NCBI RefSeq assembly: GCF_000308375.1 | Contig: NZ_BAFQ01000023.1 | Coordinates: forward strand, 1-63,884 | Length of the DNA: 63,884 bases | Origin: Nocardia aobensis NBRC 100429 | Lineage (GTDB): Bacteria > Actinomycetota > Actinomycetes > Mycobacteriales > Mycobacteriaceae | Direction of reading: 5' to 3' | In this document: one piece after another, positions 37,733 through 46,647 of the stretch | Layout of the letters: every line of letters begins with the position of its first letter | Position numbering within the stretch: position 1 is the first letter of the stretch | Notes under the pieces: generated by a model | Seen by the model: the letters and a program-made list of their open reading frames with translations, nothing else | What the model was told of the DNA's origin: nothing | The model's database searches: none | Program-made: the position numbers and the translations under genes

Positions 37733-37917
37733 GGCTGACCCCCTCGCGTCACTGCGGGGCGGCCTGGGGTGGTTGGCGGCCCCGTTCGAATTAATAATCT
37801 TCCTGACAGACACTTTAGCGTGTGTCACGCGGTCGCGCTTCCAGGAGTGGGTGAAGACTGCGGAACATCCACCGTCGGCGGGGCGGTCGAACGGGGCTTC
37901 GGCGAAATGGTGAGCTT

Positions 37918-38880
37918 CTACACCGCACCCGGGATTGCCCGGATGATGCCGACCCGCGCCCCGCCGCCCAGTACCGGCGGCCCGGCGAGCGCGGTGTGGG
38001 CCTCGGTCCACTCGACCCCCATACGCTGGAGAATCGCCTGCGTCAGCGGCATCCGGGCGCGGTCGTGGCCGTCATCGATCTTGTAGGCGAAGGCGCGGCC
38101 GTCCGGTAGGGCCCCCGCGTGCACACCGTCCGCCCCGATCTTGCAGACCAGTCCCGGGGTCGCGCGCATGGTCTCGAGATCGGGGGCGTCCGTGCCCGAA
38201 ATCACTCGGGGGTGGTGGCGAATCGCGTCCGCGACCCGGCGTTCCGGCGATCCGAAGGCGGCGGTGGCGAGACGGGCGTAGGCGCGGGCCAGATTGATCA
38301 GCGAGACCGGGACGATCGGCAGGCCGCAGCCGTCGATGCCGAGGTCGGTCTCGGGTTCGCCGGTGATGTCGGCGATCGTCGCCGTGACCGCCTGCTGCAG
38401 CGGATGGGAGGGGTCGAGATATCCGGTCGCCGGCCAGCCGTTGACCACACAGGTCGCCAGCATCGCGGCATGTTTGCCCGAGCAGTTCATGTAGATCTTG
38501 CGGGGGGCCGAGTGACGATCGCGCCAGGCCAGCGCCTCGGCGCGGGCCTGTTCGCCCATCGGCAGATCCGGCGGGCACTCCAGGCTGTTCTCGTCGAAGC
38601 CGAAGCGCTCCAGCAACCGCCGTACCAGCGCCAGATGGTCGGGTTCGCCGAAATGCGAGGCGGTGGCGATGGCCAGTTCGGCCTCGTCCACCGGCTCGAA
38701 ACCGTTACGCAGCAAGGTGATCGCCTGCATGGGTTTGTTGGTCGATCGCGGGAAGATCGGCAGATGCACCTCACCCAGGGCGAGCGAGGGCTCCCCGTCG
38801 GGTTCGACGATCACCACCGACCCGCGGTGCACACATTCGCGGAAGCCGGAGCGAACCACTTCCACCAGTTCCACACTCAT
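37918..38880 (-). CDS. L-asparaginase II-type (thermolabile, R. etli-like) amidohydrolase
   Basis: 320 residues. Matches the asparaginase_II family that is unrelated to the E. coli enzymes: PRSTNKPMQA with catalytic Ser, NCSGKHAAML with the Ser-Lys pair and Cys, and GIDGCGLP with the second Cys. It would hydrolyse asparagine to aspartate and ammonia in the cytosol. It is the last gene of a three-gene operon with MOSC and YgfZ-like genes; the start overlaps the MOSC stop by 4 bp (ATGA). Confidence 0.9.
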   Translation of the reverse strand: MSVELVEVVRSGFRECVHRGSVVIVEPDGEPSLALGEVHLPIFPRSTNKPMQAITLLRNGFEPVDEAELAIATASHFGEPDHLALVRRLLERFGFDENSLECPPDLPMGEQARAEALAWRDRHSAPRKIYMNCSGKHAAMLATCVVNGWPATGYLDPSHPLQQAVTATIADITGEPETDLGIDGCGLPIVPVSLINLARAYARLATAAFGSPERRVADAIRHHPRVISGTDAPDLETMRATPGLVCKIGADGVHAGALPDGRAFAYKIDDGHDRARMPLTQAILQRMGVEWTEAHTALAGPPVLGGGARVGIIRAIPGAV

Positions 38881-39749
38881 GGCCGGTCTCCTCCCTCCGC
38901 GCTGCCGGCAGCCGTCGCGCCCGATGCCTCCGCCCGCAGCACCGCCCCGCTCGGCATCGCCGAGTGCGGCGTTCCGGCCCCGGTCGCCGCCGGCTTCGAC
39001 GCCGTCCGGCCGGCCGTCGCATCCGACCTCGCCGCGATGCCGAGCCCTTCGGAGGGCGCGGTGGTCCGCGCCGCGTTGGCGGCCCGCCGCGCATGCCGGG
39101 CGATCTGCATGCGCACATCGTCGGAGATCGTCGGTTCGGCGGCGAGCAGATGCTCCAGCCGGGCCGGATCGTGGCCGGTGAACAGGTCGCGGACCGTGAT
39201 GCCGTGTCCGGGAATGTGTTCGACGTGCACCCGGTCACCGGCCCCGATCGTGCCCTCGGTCAGCACACGCAGGTAGGCGCCGGTATCGGCCTGCAGGGTG
39301 AAGCGCTTGACCCACTGCTTCTCACCGGACCAGTGCCCGAAGGTCGCGCACGGCACGCGCGGTGCGCTCACCTCGAGCACCGCCTCACCGACGCGCCACC
39401 GTTCACCGATCACCGCATCGCTGACCGGCAGCCCGGTCACCCGCAGATTCTCACCGAACCAGCCGGGAGCCAGTGTGCGGCCCAGTTGCTCGCCCCACTG
39501 CCGCGCGTCCTCGTCGGCATAGGCGTAGACGGCCTGGTGGACGCCGCCGTGATGTTTCGTACCGCAGACGTGGTCACCGGCCAGGCCCAGTGTGCGGACC
39601 GCGACCCGGTCGGCGACCGGGCGCTTGTCGATCGCGGTCCGGCCGACCCGGCTCACCTTCGCGGGCACCTCGAGTTCGGCATGCAGAACGCAGACCGCGA
39701 GCACGTGGCCGATCGCGCCGATTTCCCGGGGCGCTGCGGGCGCGCTCAC
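38877..39749 (-). CDS. MOSC-domain protein (YiiM-like)
   Basis: 290 residues. GDHVCGTKHHGGVHQAVYAY and the conserved Cys in APRVPCATFGHW mark a MOSC domain (about 30-170), the sulfur or molybdenum-cofactor carrier fold seen in YiiM, which reduces N-hydroxylated compounds. A YiiM 3-alpha segment follows (ITVRDLFTGHDPARLEHLL). The final 65 residues are Ala/Gly/Thr-rich and unlike the family, perhaps a disordered tail. Overlaps both neighbours by 4 bp, so tightly coupled in the operon. Confidence 0.85.
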   Translation of the reverse strand: MSAPAAPREIGAIGHVLAVCVLHAELEVPAKVSRVGRTAIDKRPVADRVAVRTLGLAGDHVCGTKHHGGVHQAVYAYADEDARQWGEQLGRTLAPGWFGENLRVTGLPVSDAVIGERWRVGEAVLEVSAPRVPCATFGHWSGEKQWVKRFTLQADTGAYLRVLTEGTIGAGDRVHVEHIPGHGITVRDLFTGHDPARLEHLLAAEPTISDDVRMQIARHARRAANAARTTAPSEGLGIAARSDATAGRTASKPAATGAGTPHSAMPSGAVLRAEASGATAAGSAEGGDRP

Positions 39750-40870
39750 CGGCCGCGCAACTTGTCCACGGCGAGCCGGCCGGCCTGCGGCTCGTCATCG
39801 GACGGGATCGAATCCGGATCGATGGCGGCGGCCATCGGACCGGCCTCCAGCCGGGTGTCGGCGGGGATGGCGCGTTTGATCAGCGCGAGTGCGATCGGCC
39901 CCAGTTCGAAATGGTCGATCACCGTGCCGAGCCGGCCGACCGCGCGGCCGCCGGCGGTCACCGCGTCACCGGCCGCGGGCCGGGCATCGGCGGAGCCGTC
40001 CAGGTGCAGCAGCACCAGATGCCGCGGCGGTTTACCGAGATTGTGCACGCGGGCGACGGTTTCCTGCCCGCGATAGCAACCCTTGTTCAGATGGACCGCG
40101 CCGAATTCGTCCGGGCCGCCGATCCAATGGGCCTCGTGCGGAATGGTCCGATCGTCGGTGTCGACGCCGATACGCGGGCGTAGCGCGGCCACTCGCAGCG
40201 CCTCGAATGCCCACAGTCCGGCCGGTTCGGCGCCGGCCGCGGTCAGCGCCGTCCACAGCTCGCTCAACCGCTCGCGCGGTACGACCAGGTCGTAGGAGTC
40301 CTCGGTGGGCCACGGCATCCGGCGCAGGAATCCGCCGCCGGGCAGGGCGACCGCGCCGTACACCTGCGGCAGGGCCGCGATTCCGAGCGTCTCGGTCAGG
40401 TCGCTCACTCGTGGTCCGAGCAGGCTCAGGACCGCGTGATCGGGTGCGGCCTCGGGTTTCGCGTCGGCCCAGAAGACCATCTTCTGCAGGAAGTCGAGCA
40501 GCGCGGGGCCGCGGTCGGCTTCGGTATCGATCCACACCGTGCCGTCGAGCTCGGTGAGCACGAAATGGTGCTGGACGCGTCCGTTGAGGTCCAGATCCAG
40601 ATTCTCGGCGGACCGGCCGTCGCTCAGGTCGGCGATGTGCTGGCTGGAAATCGTGTGCAGCCAGCTCAGCCGTTCGGCGCCGGTGATCCTCGCCACGAAA
40701 CGGTGGGAACGGTCCACGAGAGCGACACGCTGGGCCGCGGCACGCTGTTCCCCGAAGGGATCGCCGTAATGCCAGGCGACCGCGGCATCGGGACTTTCGG
40801 GCGGGCCGGGCACGGCCCCTGGGAGACCGAGCAGTGGACTGGGGGCGGCAACCACGGACACGTTTTCCAC
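39746..40870 (-). CDS. YgfZ/GcvT-like folate-binding protein
   Basis: About 374 residues from a GTG start (a second GTG four codons later is possible). The family signature K-G-C-Y-x-G-Q-E appears as KGCYRGQETVAR near residue 265, and the N-terminal GcvT fold begins at RVALVDRSHRF. YgfZ proteins bind tetrahydrofolate and help repair or assemble certain iron-sulfur enzymes. First gene of the operon with MOSC and asparaginase. Remembered counterpart: Rv0811c. Confidence 0.9.
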   Translation of the reverse strand: MENVSVVAAPSPLLGLPGAVPGPPESPDAAVAWHYGDPFGEQRAAAQRVALVDRSHRFVARITGAERLSWLHTISSQHIADLSDGRSAENLDLDLNGRVQHHFVLTELDGTVWIDTEADRGPALLDFLQKMVFWADAKPEAAPDHAVLSLLGPRVSDLTETLGIAALPQVYGAVALPGGGFLRRMPWPTEDSYDLVVPRERLSELWTALTAAGAEPAGLWAFEALRVAALRPRIGVDTDDRTIPHEAHWIGGPDEFGAVHLNKGCYRGQETVARVHNLGKPPRHLVLLHLDGSADARPAAGDAVTAGGRAVGRLGTVIDHFELGPIALALIKRAIPADTRLEAGPMAAAIDPDSIPSDDEPQAGRLAVDKLRGR

Positions 40871-41013
40871 AATAGGCGGTCGCGCCGACCCGCGCCGCGC
40901 AGCGGGTTGCCGCAGGTGTGCGGTGAGTATGCCGTGGATACGCCTGTGGGCGCGGGGCTCGCCCGGGCGTTGCCGGACGATTGCGTACCCACGCCTGGAG
41001 CGCTCGATTCGCC

Positions 41014-41019
41014 TAGGCT
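41014..41019 (+). promoter_or_regulatory. -10 box of the leaderless pabC-like gene
   Basis: TAGGCT lies 7 nt before the ATG at 41027, with no ribosome site. Confidence 0.55.
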
Positions 41020-41026
41020 GCCACGC

Positions 41027-41941
41027 ATGGTGGATCGAGTTCTGGTGACACTCGACGGTACCGTCCGGAATCCGGACGAGCCGTTGCTCTTCGCGGACGA
41101 CATCGGCGCGTTGCGCGGCGACGGCGTCTTCGAGACGGTGCTGGTGCGTGACGGTAAAGCGAGTGCATTGGAATTACACCTGGCTCGGCTACGCCGCTCG
41201 GCCCAGGCGCTGGACCTGCCGGACCCCGACGTCGCCCAGTGGCGCACCGCGGTGGAATCCGCGGTCAAGGAATGGGGGTCCGACCGCGAGGGCGTGTTGC
41301 GCATGATCGTGACCCGGGGTCGCGACGGCGCCGAGTCCAGACGGGTCGGTTCGGGCGAACTGTCGGGCCCGGCACCGGATCTCACCGGCTACGTACTGGT
41401 GAGCGCGGTCGCCGAGCGGGTGAGTAAGGCTCGCGCCGAAGGTATTTCGGTGATCACCCTCACCCGCGGCATCTCCACCGAACTCGCGACCACCGCTCCG
41501 TGGCTGTTGCTCGGCGCCAAGACGCTCTCCTATGCGACGAATATGGCGGCGCTGCGCTTCGCGGCCCGCCAGGACGCCGACGACGTGATCTTCACCAGCA
41601 CCGAGCATCGCGTGCTGGAGGGACCGCGCTCGACGGTCGTGATCCAGCGCGACAAGCAGTTGCTCACCCCGCCCGCGCGCGACGGCGTGCTGCCCGGCAT
41701 CACTCAGCGAGCCCTGTTCGCCGAGGCGGGGAAAGCCGGCTGGGACTGCAGCTACAAATCGCTGTTCACCGCGGATCTCGTTACCGCCGATAGTGTTTGG
41801 CTACTGTCGAGCATCACGCTCGCCGCGCGGGTGGCGACGTTGGACGGGCTGCGGATGTCGGCGCCGGATTGTGCCGAGGAGATCGCGGATCTGGTGAATC
41901 GCGGGATCGAGCGAGCCTGGAATATCGCCGACTGGACCTGA
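41027..41941 (+). CDS. pabC: Fold-type IV PLP enzyme, probable aminodeoxychorismate lyase
   Basis: 304 residues. The PLP lysine is in LLGAKTLSYATNM. RGDGVFETVLVRDG and the phosphate-cup residues in EHRVLEGPRSTVV fit the D-amino-acid/branched-chain/ADC-lyase class. Neighbourhood (YgfZ-like divergent upstream, Rv0812 order) suggests 4-amino-4-deoxychorismate lyase, which makes p-aminobenzoate for folate. A branched-chain or D-amino-acid aminotransferase cannot be excluded by sequence alone. Confidence 0.8.
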   Translation: MVDRVLVTLDGTVRNPDEPLLFADDIGALRGDGVFETVLVRDGKASALELHLARLRRSAQALDLPDPDVAQWRTAVESAVKEWGSDREGVLRMIVTRGRDGAESRRVGSGELSGPAPDLTGYVLVSAVAERVSKARAEGISVITLTRGISTELATTAPWLLLGAKTLSYATNMAALRFAARQDADDVIFTSTEHRVLEGPRSTVVIQRDKQLLTPPARDGVLPGITQRALFAEAGKAGWDCSYKSLFTADLVTADSVWLLSSITLAARVATLDGLRMSAPDCAEEIADLVNRGIERAWNIADWT

Positions 41942-42022
41942 TTCGATCGTCGTGTCGGAGCGTCGGATCGGAACTCGTTACCGCGCAGCAATAATTGTTG
42001 GAATGTCGTGACGTAGGACTCG

Positions 42023-42050
42023 TTGCTCCACGGCTGTTCCGGCGTAGGCT
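42023..42050 (+). promoter_or_regulatory. Probable cydA promoter
   Basis: TTGCTC (42023-42028) and TAGGCT (42045-42050) with a 16-bp spacer. Transcription would start inside the palindrome that follows. Confidence 0.5.
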
Positions 42051-42051
42051 C

Positions 42052-42071
42052 TACTACGACATGTCGTAGTA
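42052..42071. promoter_or_regulatory. 20-bp perfect palindrome at the cydA start site
   Basis: TACTACGACATGTCGTAGTA reads the same on both strands with no mismatch. It begins 1 bp after the -10 box and ends 36 bp before the cydA ATG. This is the position of a repressor site. It does not resemble the Rex site (TGTGAA-type). The inner ACATGT with outer TAC/GTA is reminiscent of BlaI/CopY-family operators; that identification is inference. Confidence 0.75.
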
Positions 42072-42107
42072 CGTGTGGATGTCCCGCATGACACAGGAGG
42101 CCGCCGG

Positions 42108-43556
42108 ATGGATGTCGTCGACGTCTCACGTTGGCAGTTCGGGATCACGACCGTCTATCACTTCATCTTCGTACCGCTCACCATCGGCCTCGCGCCCTTG
42201 GTCGCCGGGATGCAGACCGCATGGGTGATCACGGGTAAGGATCATTGGTACCGGCTGACGAAGTTCTTCGGCAAGTTGTTCATGATCAACTTCGCGCTCG
42301 GCGTCGCCACCGGCATCGTGCAGGAGTTCCAGTTCGGTATGAACTGGAGCGAATACTCGCGCTTCGTCGGCGATGTCTTCGGCGCTCCGCTGGCCATGGA
42401 GGGCCTGGCCGCGTTCTTCCTGGAATCGACCTTCCTGGGCCTGTGGATCTTCGGCTGGTCGCGGCTGCCGAAACTGGTCCACCTGGCCACCATCTGGCTG
42501 GTCGCGATCGGCGTGAACGCCTCCGCCTACTTCATCATCGCCGCGAACTCGTTCATGCAGCATCCGGTCGGCGCCCGCTACAACCCCGAATCCGGCCGCG
42601 CCGAACTGGAGAGCATCGGCGCCCTGTTGACCAACAACACCGCGCTGGCGGCCTTCCCGCACGTCGTCGCGGGCGCGTTCCTCACGGCCGGCACCTTCGT
42701 CGCCGGTATCGGCGGCTGGTGGATGGTCCGCAACGCCCGCTCGGGTCATCCGGAGTTGATGGCGGAGGCGCGCGGTATGTGGCGGCCCGCCGCCCGCGCC
42801 GGGATGTGGGTGATCGTGATCGCCGGTATCGCGCTGATATTCACCGGCGACATCCAGGGCAAGCTGATGTTCAAACAGCAGCCGATGAAGATGGCCTCGG
42901 CGGAATCGTTGTGCCACACCGAAACCGATCCGGACTTCTCGGTGTTGACCGTCGGCACCCACAACAACTGCGACAGCATCACCCGCGTCATCGAGGTGCC
43001 CGGTGTGCTGCCGTACCTCGCCGAAGGCAAATTCAGCGGCGTGACGTTGCAGGGCGTCAAGGACCTGCAGGCGAGCTACAACGAGAAATTCGGACCGGGT
43101 GACTACCGGCCCAACCTGTTCGTCACCTACTGGACCTTCCGCGCCATGATCGGCTGGGCGGCCGGTTCCGCGGCAATCGCGCTGCTGGGCTTCTGGATGA
43201 CCCGGCGTGGGAGGGTACCGGATCAGCCCTGGTTCAAATGGCTGAGCCTGATCTGCATTCCGACGCCCTTCCTGGCCAACAGCGCGGGCTGGGTCTTCAC
43301 CGAGATGGGCCGGCAACCGTGGGTGGTCGCCCCGAATCCGACCGGTAACCCCGCCATCCGGATGACCGTGCAGCAGGCGGTCTCCGGGCATACCGCCGGC
43401 ACCGTGCTGACATCGCTGATCATCTTCACGCTGCTGTACGGCGCCCTGGCGGTCGTGTGGTTCTTCCTGATGCGGCGCTATGTGATCGAGGGACCCGAAC
43501 AGCCACCCGCGGAGACGGAAACGCCTGCGGTCGAGAAGCTTTCGTTCGCGTACTGA
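42108..43556 (+). CDS. cydA: Cytochrome bd oxidase subunit I
   Basis: 482 residues, about nine membrane helices. Carries hemes b558, b595 and d; reduces oxygen with quinol electrons at high affinity without pumping protons. The N-terminal heme-ligand histidine is H18 (VYHFIF), another lies in TALAAFPHVVAG, and the conserved GRQPWVV motif near residue 412 is present. The quinol-loop between helices 6 and 7 is short, as in non-enterobacterial enzymes. CAGGAGG precedes the ATG. First gene of cydABDC. Confidence 0.96.
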   Translation: MDVVDVSRWQFGITTVYHFIFVPLTIGLAPLVAGMQTAWVITGKDHWYRLTKFFGKLFMINFALGVATGIVQEFQFGMNWSEYSRFVGDVFGAPLAMEGLAAFFLESTFLGLWIFGWSRLPKLVHLATIWLVAIGVNASAYFIIAANSFMQHPVGARYNPESGRAELESIGALLTNNTALAAFPHVVAGAFLTAGTFVAGIGGWWMVRNARSGHPELMAEARGMWRPAARAGMWVIVIAGIALIFTGDIQGKLMFKQQPMKMASAESLCHTETDPDFSVLTVGTHNNCDSITRVIEVPGVLPYLAEGKFSGVTLQGVKDLQASYNEKFGPGDYRPNLFVTYWTFRAMIGWAAGSAAIALLGFWMTRRGRVPDQPWFKWLSLICIPTPFLANSAGWVFTEMGRQPWVVAPNPTGNPAIRMTVQQAVSGHTAGTVLTSLIIFTLLYGALAVVWFFLMRRYVIEGPEQPPAETETPAVEKLSFAY

Positions 43557-43566
43557 GGAGCCGAGG

Positions 43567-44628
43567 ATGAGTCTGCCCGAATTCTGGTTCTTGCTGATCG
43601 GTGTGCTGTTCACCGGCTACTTCGTGCTCGAGGGTTTCGATTTCGGCGTCGGCATACTGATGCCGATCATCGGCCGCGGCGACCAAACGCGAAAACGCGC
43701 CGTACTCAACACGATCGGGCCGGTCTGGGACGGCAACGAGGTGTGGCTGATCACCGCGGGCGGTGCGATGTTCGCCGCCTTCCCGGAGTGGTACGCCAGT
43801 CTGTTCTCCGGGTTCTATCTGGCGCTGCTGCTGATTCTGGTGGCGTTGATCGTGCGCGCGGTGGCGATCGAATGGCGCGGCAAGATCCATGATCCGCGCT
43901 GGTACAAGTGGTGTGACGCCGCGATCGTCTTCGGTTCCTGGGTGCCCGCGCTGGCCTGGGGGCTGGCCTTCGCGAATATCGTGCACGGAGTACAGCTCAA
44001 CGCGCACAAGCAGATCGAGGGCGGTCTGCTCGGCTTGATCAACCCCTACGGCCTGCTCGGCGCCCTGACGCTGCTGCTGTTGTTCATCCTGCACGGCGCG
44101 GTGTTCATCGCCTTGAAGACCGGTGGCGATATTCGCGAGAGCGCCGAGCGGATCGCCCGGGTTGTCTGGTTGCCCGCCACCGTGGTCGCCGGCGCGTTCG
44201 CGCTGTGGACGCAGTTGGCCCACGGCCAGGGCTGGACGTGGATTCCGCTGGGCGTGGCGGTCTTCGGCCTGTTGCTCGCGGGCGGTGCGGTGCTTCGGCA
44301 CCGTGACGGCTGGGCGTTCACCGGCACCGCCGTCACCGTGGTCGCCGCGATCGTGCTGCTGTTCGGCGCGCTGTTCCCGTACGTGCTGCCGTCCACCATC
44401 GACGCCGCCTACGGGCTCACCGTCGACGGCCGGATGGTCGACGGGCATCCCACCGTCGCCGCCTCCTCCACGCACTACACGCTGGTCGTGATGAGCTGGG
44501 TCGCGGTGGTGCTGACCCCGGTCGTGCTGATCTACCAGGGCTGGACGTACTGGGTCTTCCGCAAACGCATCACCGTCGAGCAGATTCCGGCGCCGATCGG
44601 CCTGTCGATGCGCAGCGGCGCGCGGTAG
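43567..44628 (+). CDS. cydB: Cytochrome bd oxidase subunit II
   Basis: 353 residues, eight or nine membrane helices. The start SLPEFWFLLIGVLFTGYFVL and the loop GPVWDGNEVWLITAGGAMFAA are hallmark sequences of CydB. It lies 10 bp after cydA, with GAGGAGCCGAGG as ribosome site, so both are on one transcript. Confidence 0.96.
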   Translation: MSLPEFWFLLIGVLFTGYFVLEGFDFGVGILMPIIGRGDQTRKRAVLNTIGPVWDGNEVWLITAGGAMFAAFPEWYASLFSGFYLALLLILVALIVRAVAIEWRGKIHDPRWYKWCDAAIVFGSWVPALAWGLAFANIVHGVQLNAHKQIEGGLLGLINPYGLLGALTLLLLFILHGAVFIALKTGGDIRESAERIARVVWLPATVVAGAFALWTQLAHGQGWTWIPLGVAVFGLLLAGGAVLRHRDGWAFTGTAVTVVAAIVLLFGALFPYVLPSTIDAAYGLTVDGRMVDGHPTVAASSTHYTLVVMSWVAVVLTPVVLIYQGWTYWVFRKRITVEQIPAPIGLSMRSGAR

Positions 44629-44634
44629 GTCCCG

Positions 44635-46647
44635 ATGGCCCGACCCGTCGATCCCCGGCTGTGGCGCCACGCCCGCTCGGCCCGCCGCTACCTGATCATC
44701 AGCGTGGGACTGTCGCTGGTGATCACGGCGGGCATCGTGGTCGCGGCGCTGATGCTGGCCCGGATCGCGGCGGGCGTCATCACCGATCCCGGCCTGCGCA
44801 CGGTCGGTGCGTGGACGACCGAGTCGGCGATCCTGGCGGCGGCGATCGCGGTGCGGACGCTGGCGAGTTGGTGGCAGTCGCGGCTCGCGCATCGGGCCGG
44901 CGCGCAGGTGGTCGCGGAATTGGAGACTTCCGTACTGGCCGCCGGAGCCGCCCTACCGCCGCGCGAAATGGAAAGCCGGCGTACCGAACTCGCGGTGGTG
45001 GTCGGCGACGGTCTGGGCGGTCTGCGCGCCTATCTCACCGGCTATCTGCCGGCGCTGCTGCTCGCGGTGCTGGTACCGCCCATCGTGCTGACCGTGATCG
45101 CCGTGCACGACCTCACCGCGGCGATCATCATCCTGGTGACGCTGCCGCTGATTCCGATCTTCATGATCCTGATCGGGCTGATGACCCAGGGCCGTGCCGC
45201 CGACGCCCTGGCCGCCACCACCCGGCTGTCGGAGCAGATGCTCGACCTGTTCGCGGGGATGCCGACGCTGCGGGCGCTCGGCCGGGAAACCGGTGTGGCC
45301 GAAGACGGTTCGCCGACCATGCGGCATCGGGTCCGCGAGCTGGGCGAGGCGTTGCACAAGCGGACCATGGCCACCCTGCGGATGGCGTTCCTGTCGTCGA
45401 TGGTGCTGGAAATGCTGGCCACCCTGTGCGTGGCGCTGGTCGCCGTGTCGATCGGCATGCGGCTGGTCTTCGGGCATATGGGGTTGTACGCGGGCCTGCT
45501 GGGCCTGATCCTCGCCCCGGAGGTCTATCTGCCGCTGCGTGCGGTGGGGGAGAGATTCCATGCCGCGCAGGACGGAATGGCCGCTGCCGAACGGGCTTTC
45601 GCGGTATTGGACCCGGACGGCTCGGTGGCGGTCCCCGCGCCCAGCGGACCTCCGCGAGCAGATGCCCGCACCGCTCGGCGATCCGGCGAGCCGCCCGCGG
45701 TGCGAGTCCCGGTGACGGTCGAACCGGGGGCCGGAGATATCGAGCTGTGTGACGTGTGGGTGCGCGCGCGGGACGGGTACGCACCCGCCGGATTGTCGGG
45801 TGTGCTGCGTCCGGGGGCGGTGACCGCTCTCGCCGGCCCCAACGGCAGCGGGAAATCGACTGCGCTGCAGGTGATATTGGGTTTGATGGCACCGGACCGG
45901 GGTGCGGTTCTGGTGGGCGGGCGCCCGGTCGGCGAGTTCGATCCGGACGCATGGTGGTCGCATATCGCCTGGTTGCCGCAACGCCCGGTGCTGCTGCCCG
46001 GCACCTTGCGCGAGAACCTCGAACTCTTCGGCGCCCGAGCCCGCGACGCCGGGTGCGGTGAGGGCGGCGACGAGGCGGCCCGCCGCGCCGACGCCGTCGA
46101 CAAGGCCTGCGCGGCAACGGGTTTCGACGCGGTCCTCGCCGAACTTCCGGACGGGTGGGACACCGTGGTGGGCCCCGGCGGCCTCGGCCTGTCGCTCGGC
46201 CAGCGCCAACGCCTGGCATTGGTGCGCGTGCTGGCCGCCGACCGGCCGATACTGCTGTTCGACGAGCCCACCGCCCATCTCGACGAGCGCAGCGAAGCCA
46301 CTGTTCTCGCCGCCCTTACCGAACGGGCGCGCGCGGGTGCGACGGTCGTCGTGGTAGCGCACCGGCCCTCGGTGCTCGCCATCGCCGATCACATCATCGA
46401 GGTACCCGCGCGGACGGAGCCGAAGCCGGCGGAACAGCGTGCCGCGCAACGGGAGTCGGACGATCCCGGACTTCGCCGGGCGCAGCCATCGATCGACGGG
46501 TCCGGCGGCTCTCGGGCGTACGACGACGTCGAAGCAGGGCTGACGCATCGGGTCGGCGAGGTGCGGCGGGGCGATGCGCCCGCCTCGGGCACGCCCGTTG
46601 CGCCGATCGGAGTCGGCCCGACGAAGACGGGGGAGTGGACGCCGTGA
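44635..46647 (+). CDS. cydD: ABC exporter subunit CydD
   Basis: 670 residues: six-helix membrane domain (1-320) and an ATPase domain with Walker A GPNGSGKST, Q-loop WLPQRP, signature LSLGQRQRL, Walker B ILLFDEPTAH and switch His in VVAHRPS. With CydC it exports cysteine/glutathione or supplies heme and is needed for cytochrome bd assembly. After the ATPase domain there is a tail of about 80 residues, low in hydrophobics and unlike CydD. Six bp after cydB. Confidence 0.93.
   Translation: MARPVDPRLWRHARSARRYLIISVGLSLVITAGIVVAALMLARIAAGVITDPGLRTVGAWTTESAILAAAIAVRTLASWWQSRLAHRAGAQVVAELETSVLAAGAALPPREMESRRTELAVVVGDGLGGLRAYLTGYLPALLLAVLVPPIVLTVIAVHDLTAAIIILVTLPLIPIFMILIGLMTQGRAADALAATTRLSEQMLDLFAGMPTLRALGRETGVAEDGSPTMRHRVRELGEALHKRTMATLRMAFLSSMVLEMLATLCVALVAVSIGMRLVFGHMGLYAGLLGLILAPEVYLPLRAVGERFHAAQDGMAAAERAFAVLDPDGSVAVPAPSGPPRADARTARRSGEPPAVRVPVTVEPGAGDIELCDVWVRARDGYAPAGLSGVLRPGAVTALAGPNGSGKSTALQVILGLMAPDRGAVLVGGRPVGEFDPDAWWSHIAWLPQRPVLLPGTLRENLELFGARARDAGCGEGGDEAARRADAVDKACAATGFDAVLAELPDGWDTVVGPGGLGLSLGQRQRLALVRVLAADRPILLFDEPTAHLDERSEATVLAALTERARAGATVVVVAHRPSVLAIADHIIEVPARTEPKPAEQRAAQRESDDPGLRRAQPSIDGSGGSRAYDDVEAGLTHRVGEVRRGDAPASGTPVAPIGVGPTKTGEWTP

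Noticed and set aside
42126..46548. Three long minus-strand frames (about 490-530 codons each) across cydABD
   Set aside because: Antisense to clearly identified cyd genes; low-complexity Arg/Gly/His/Gln composition.
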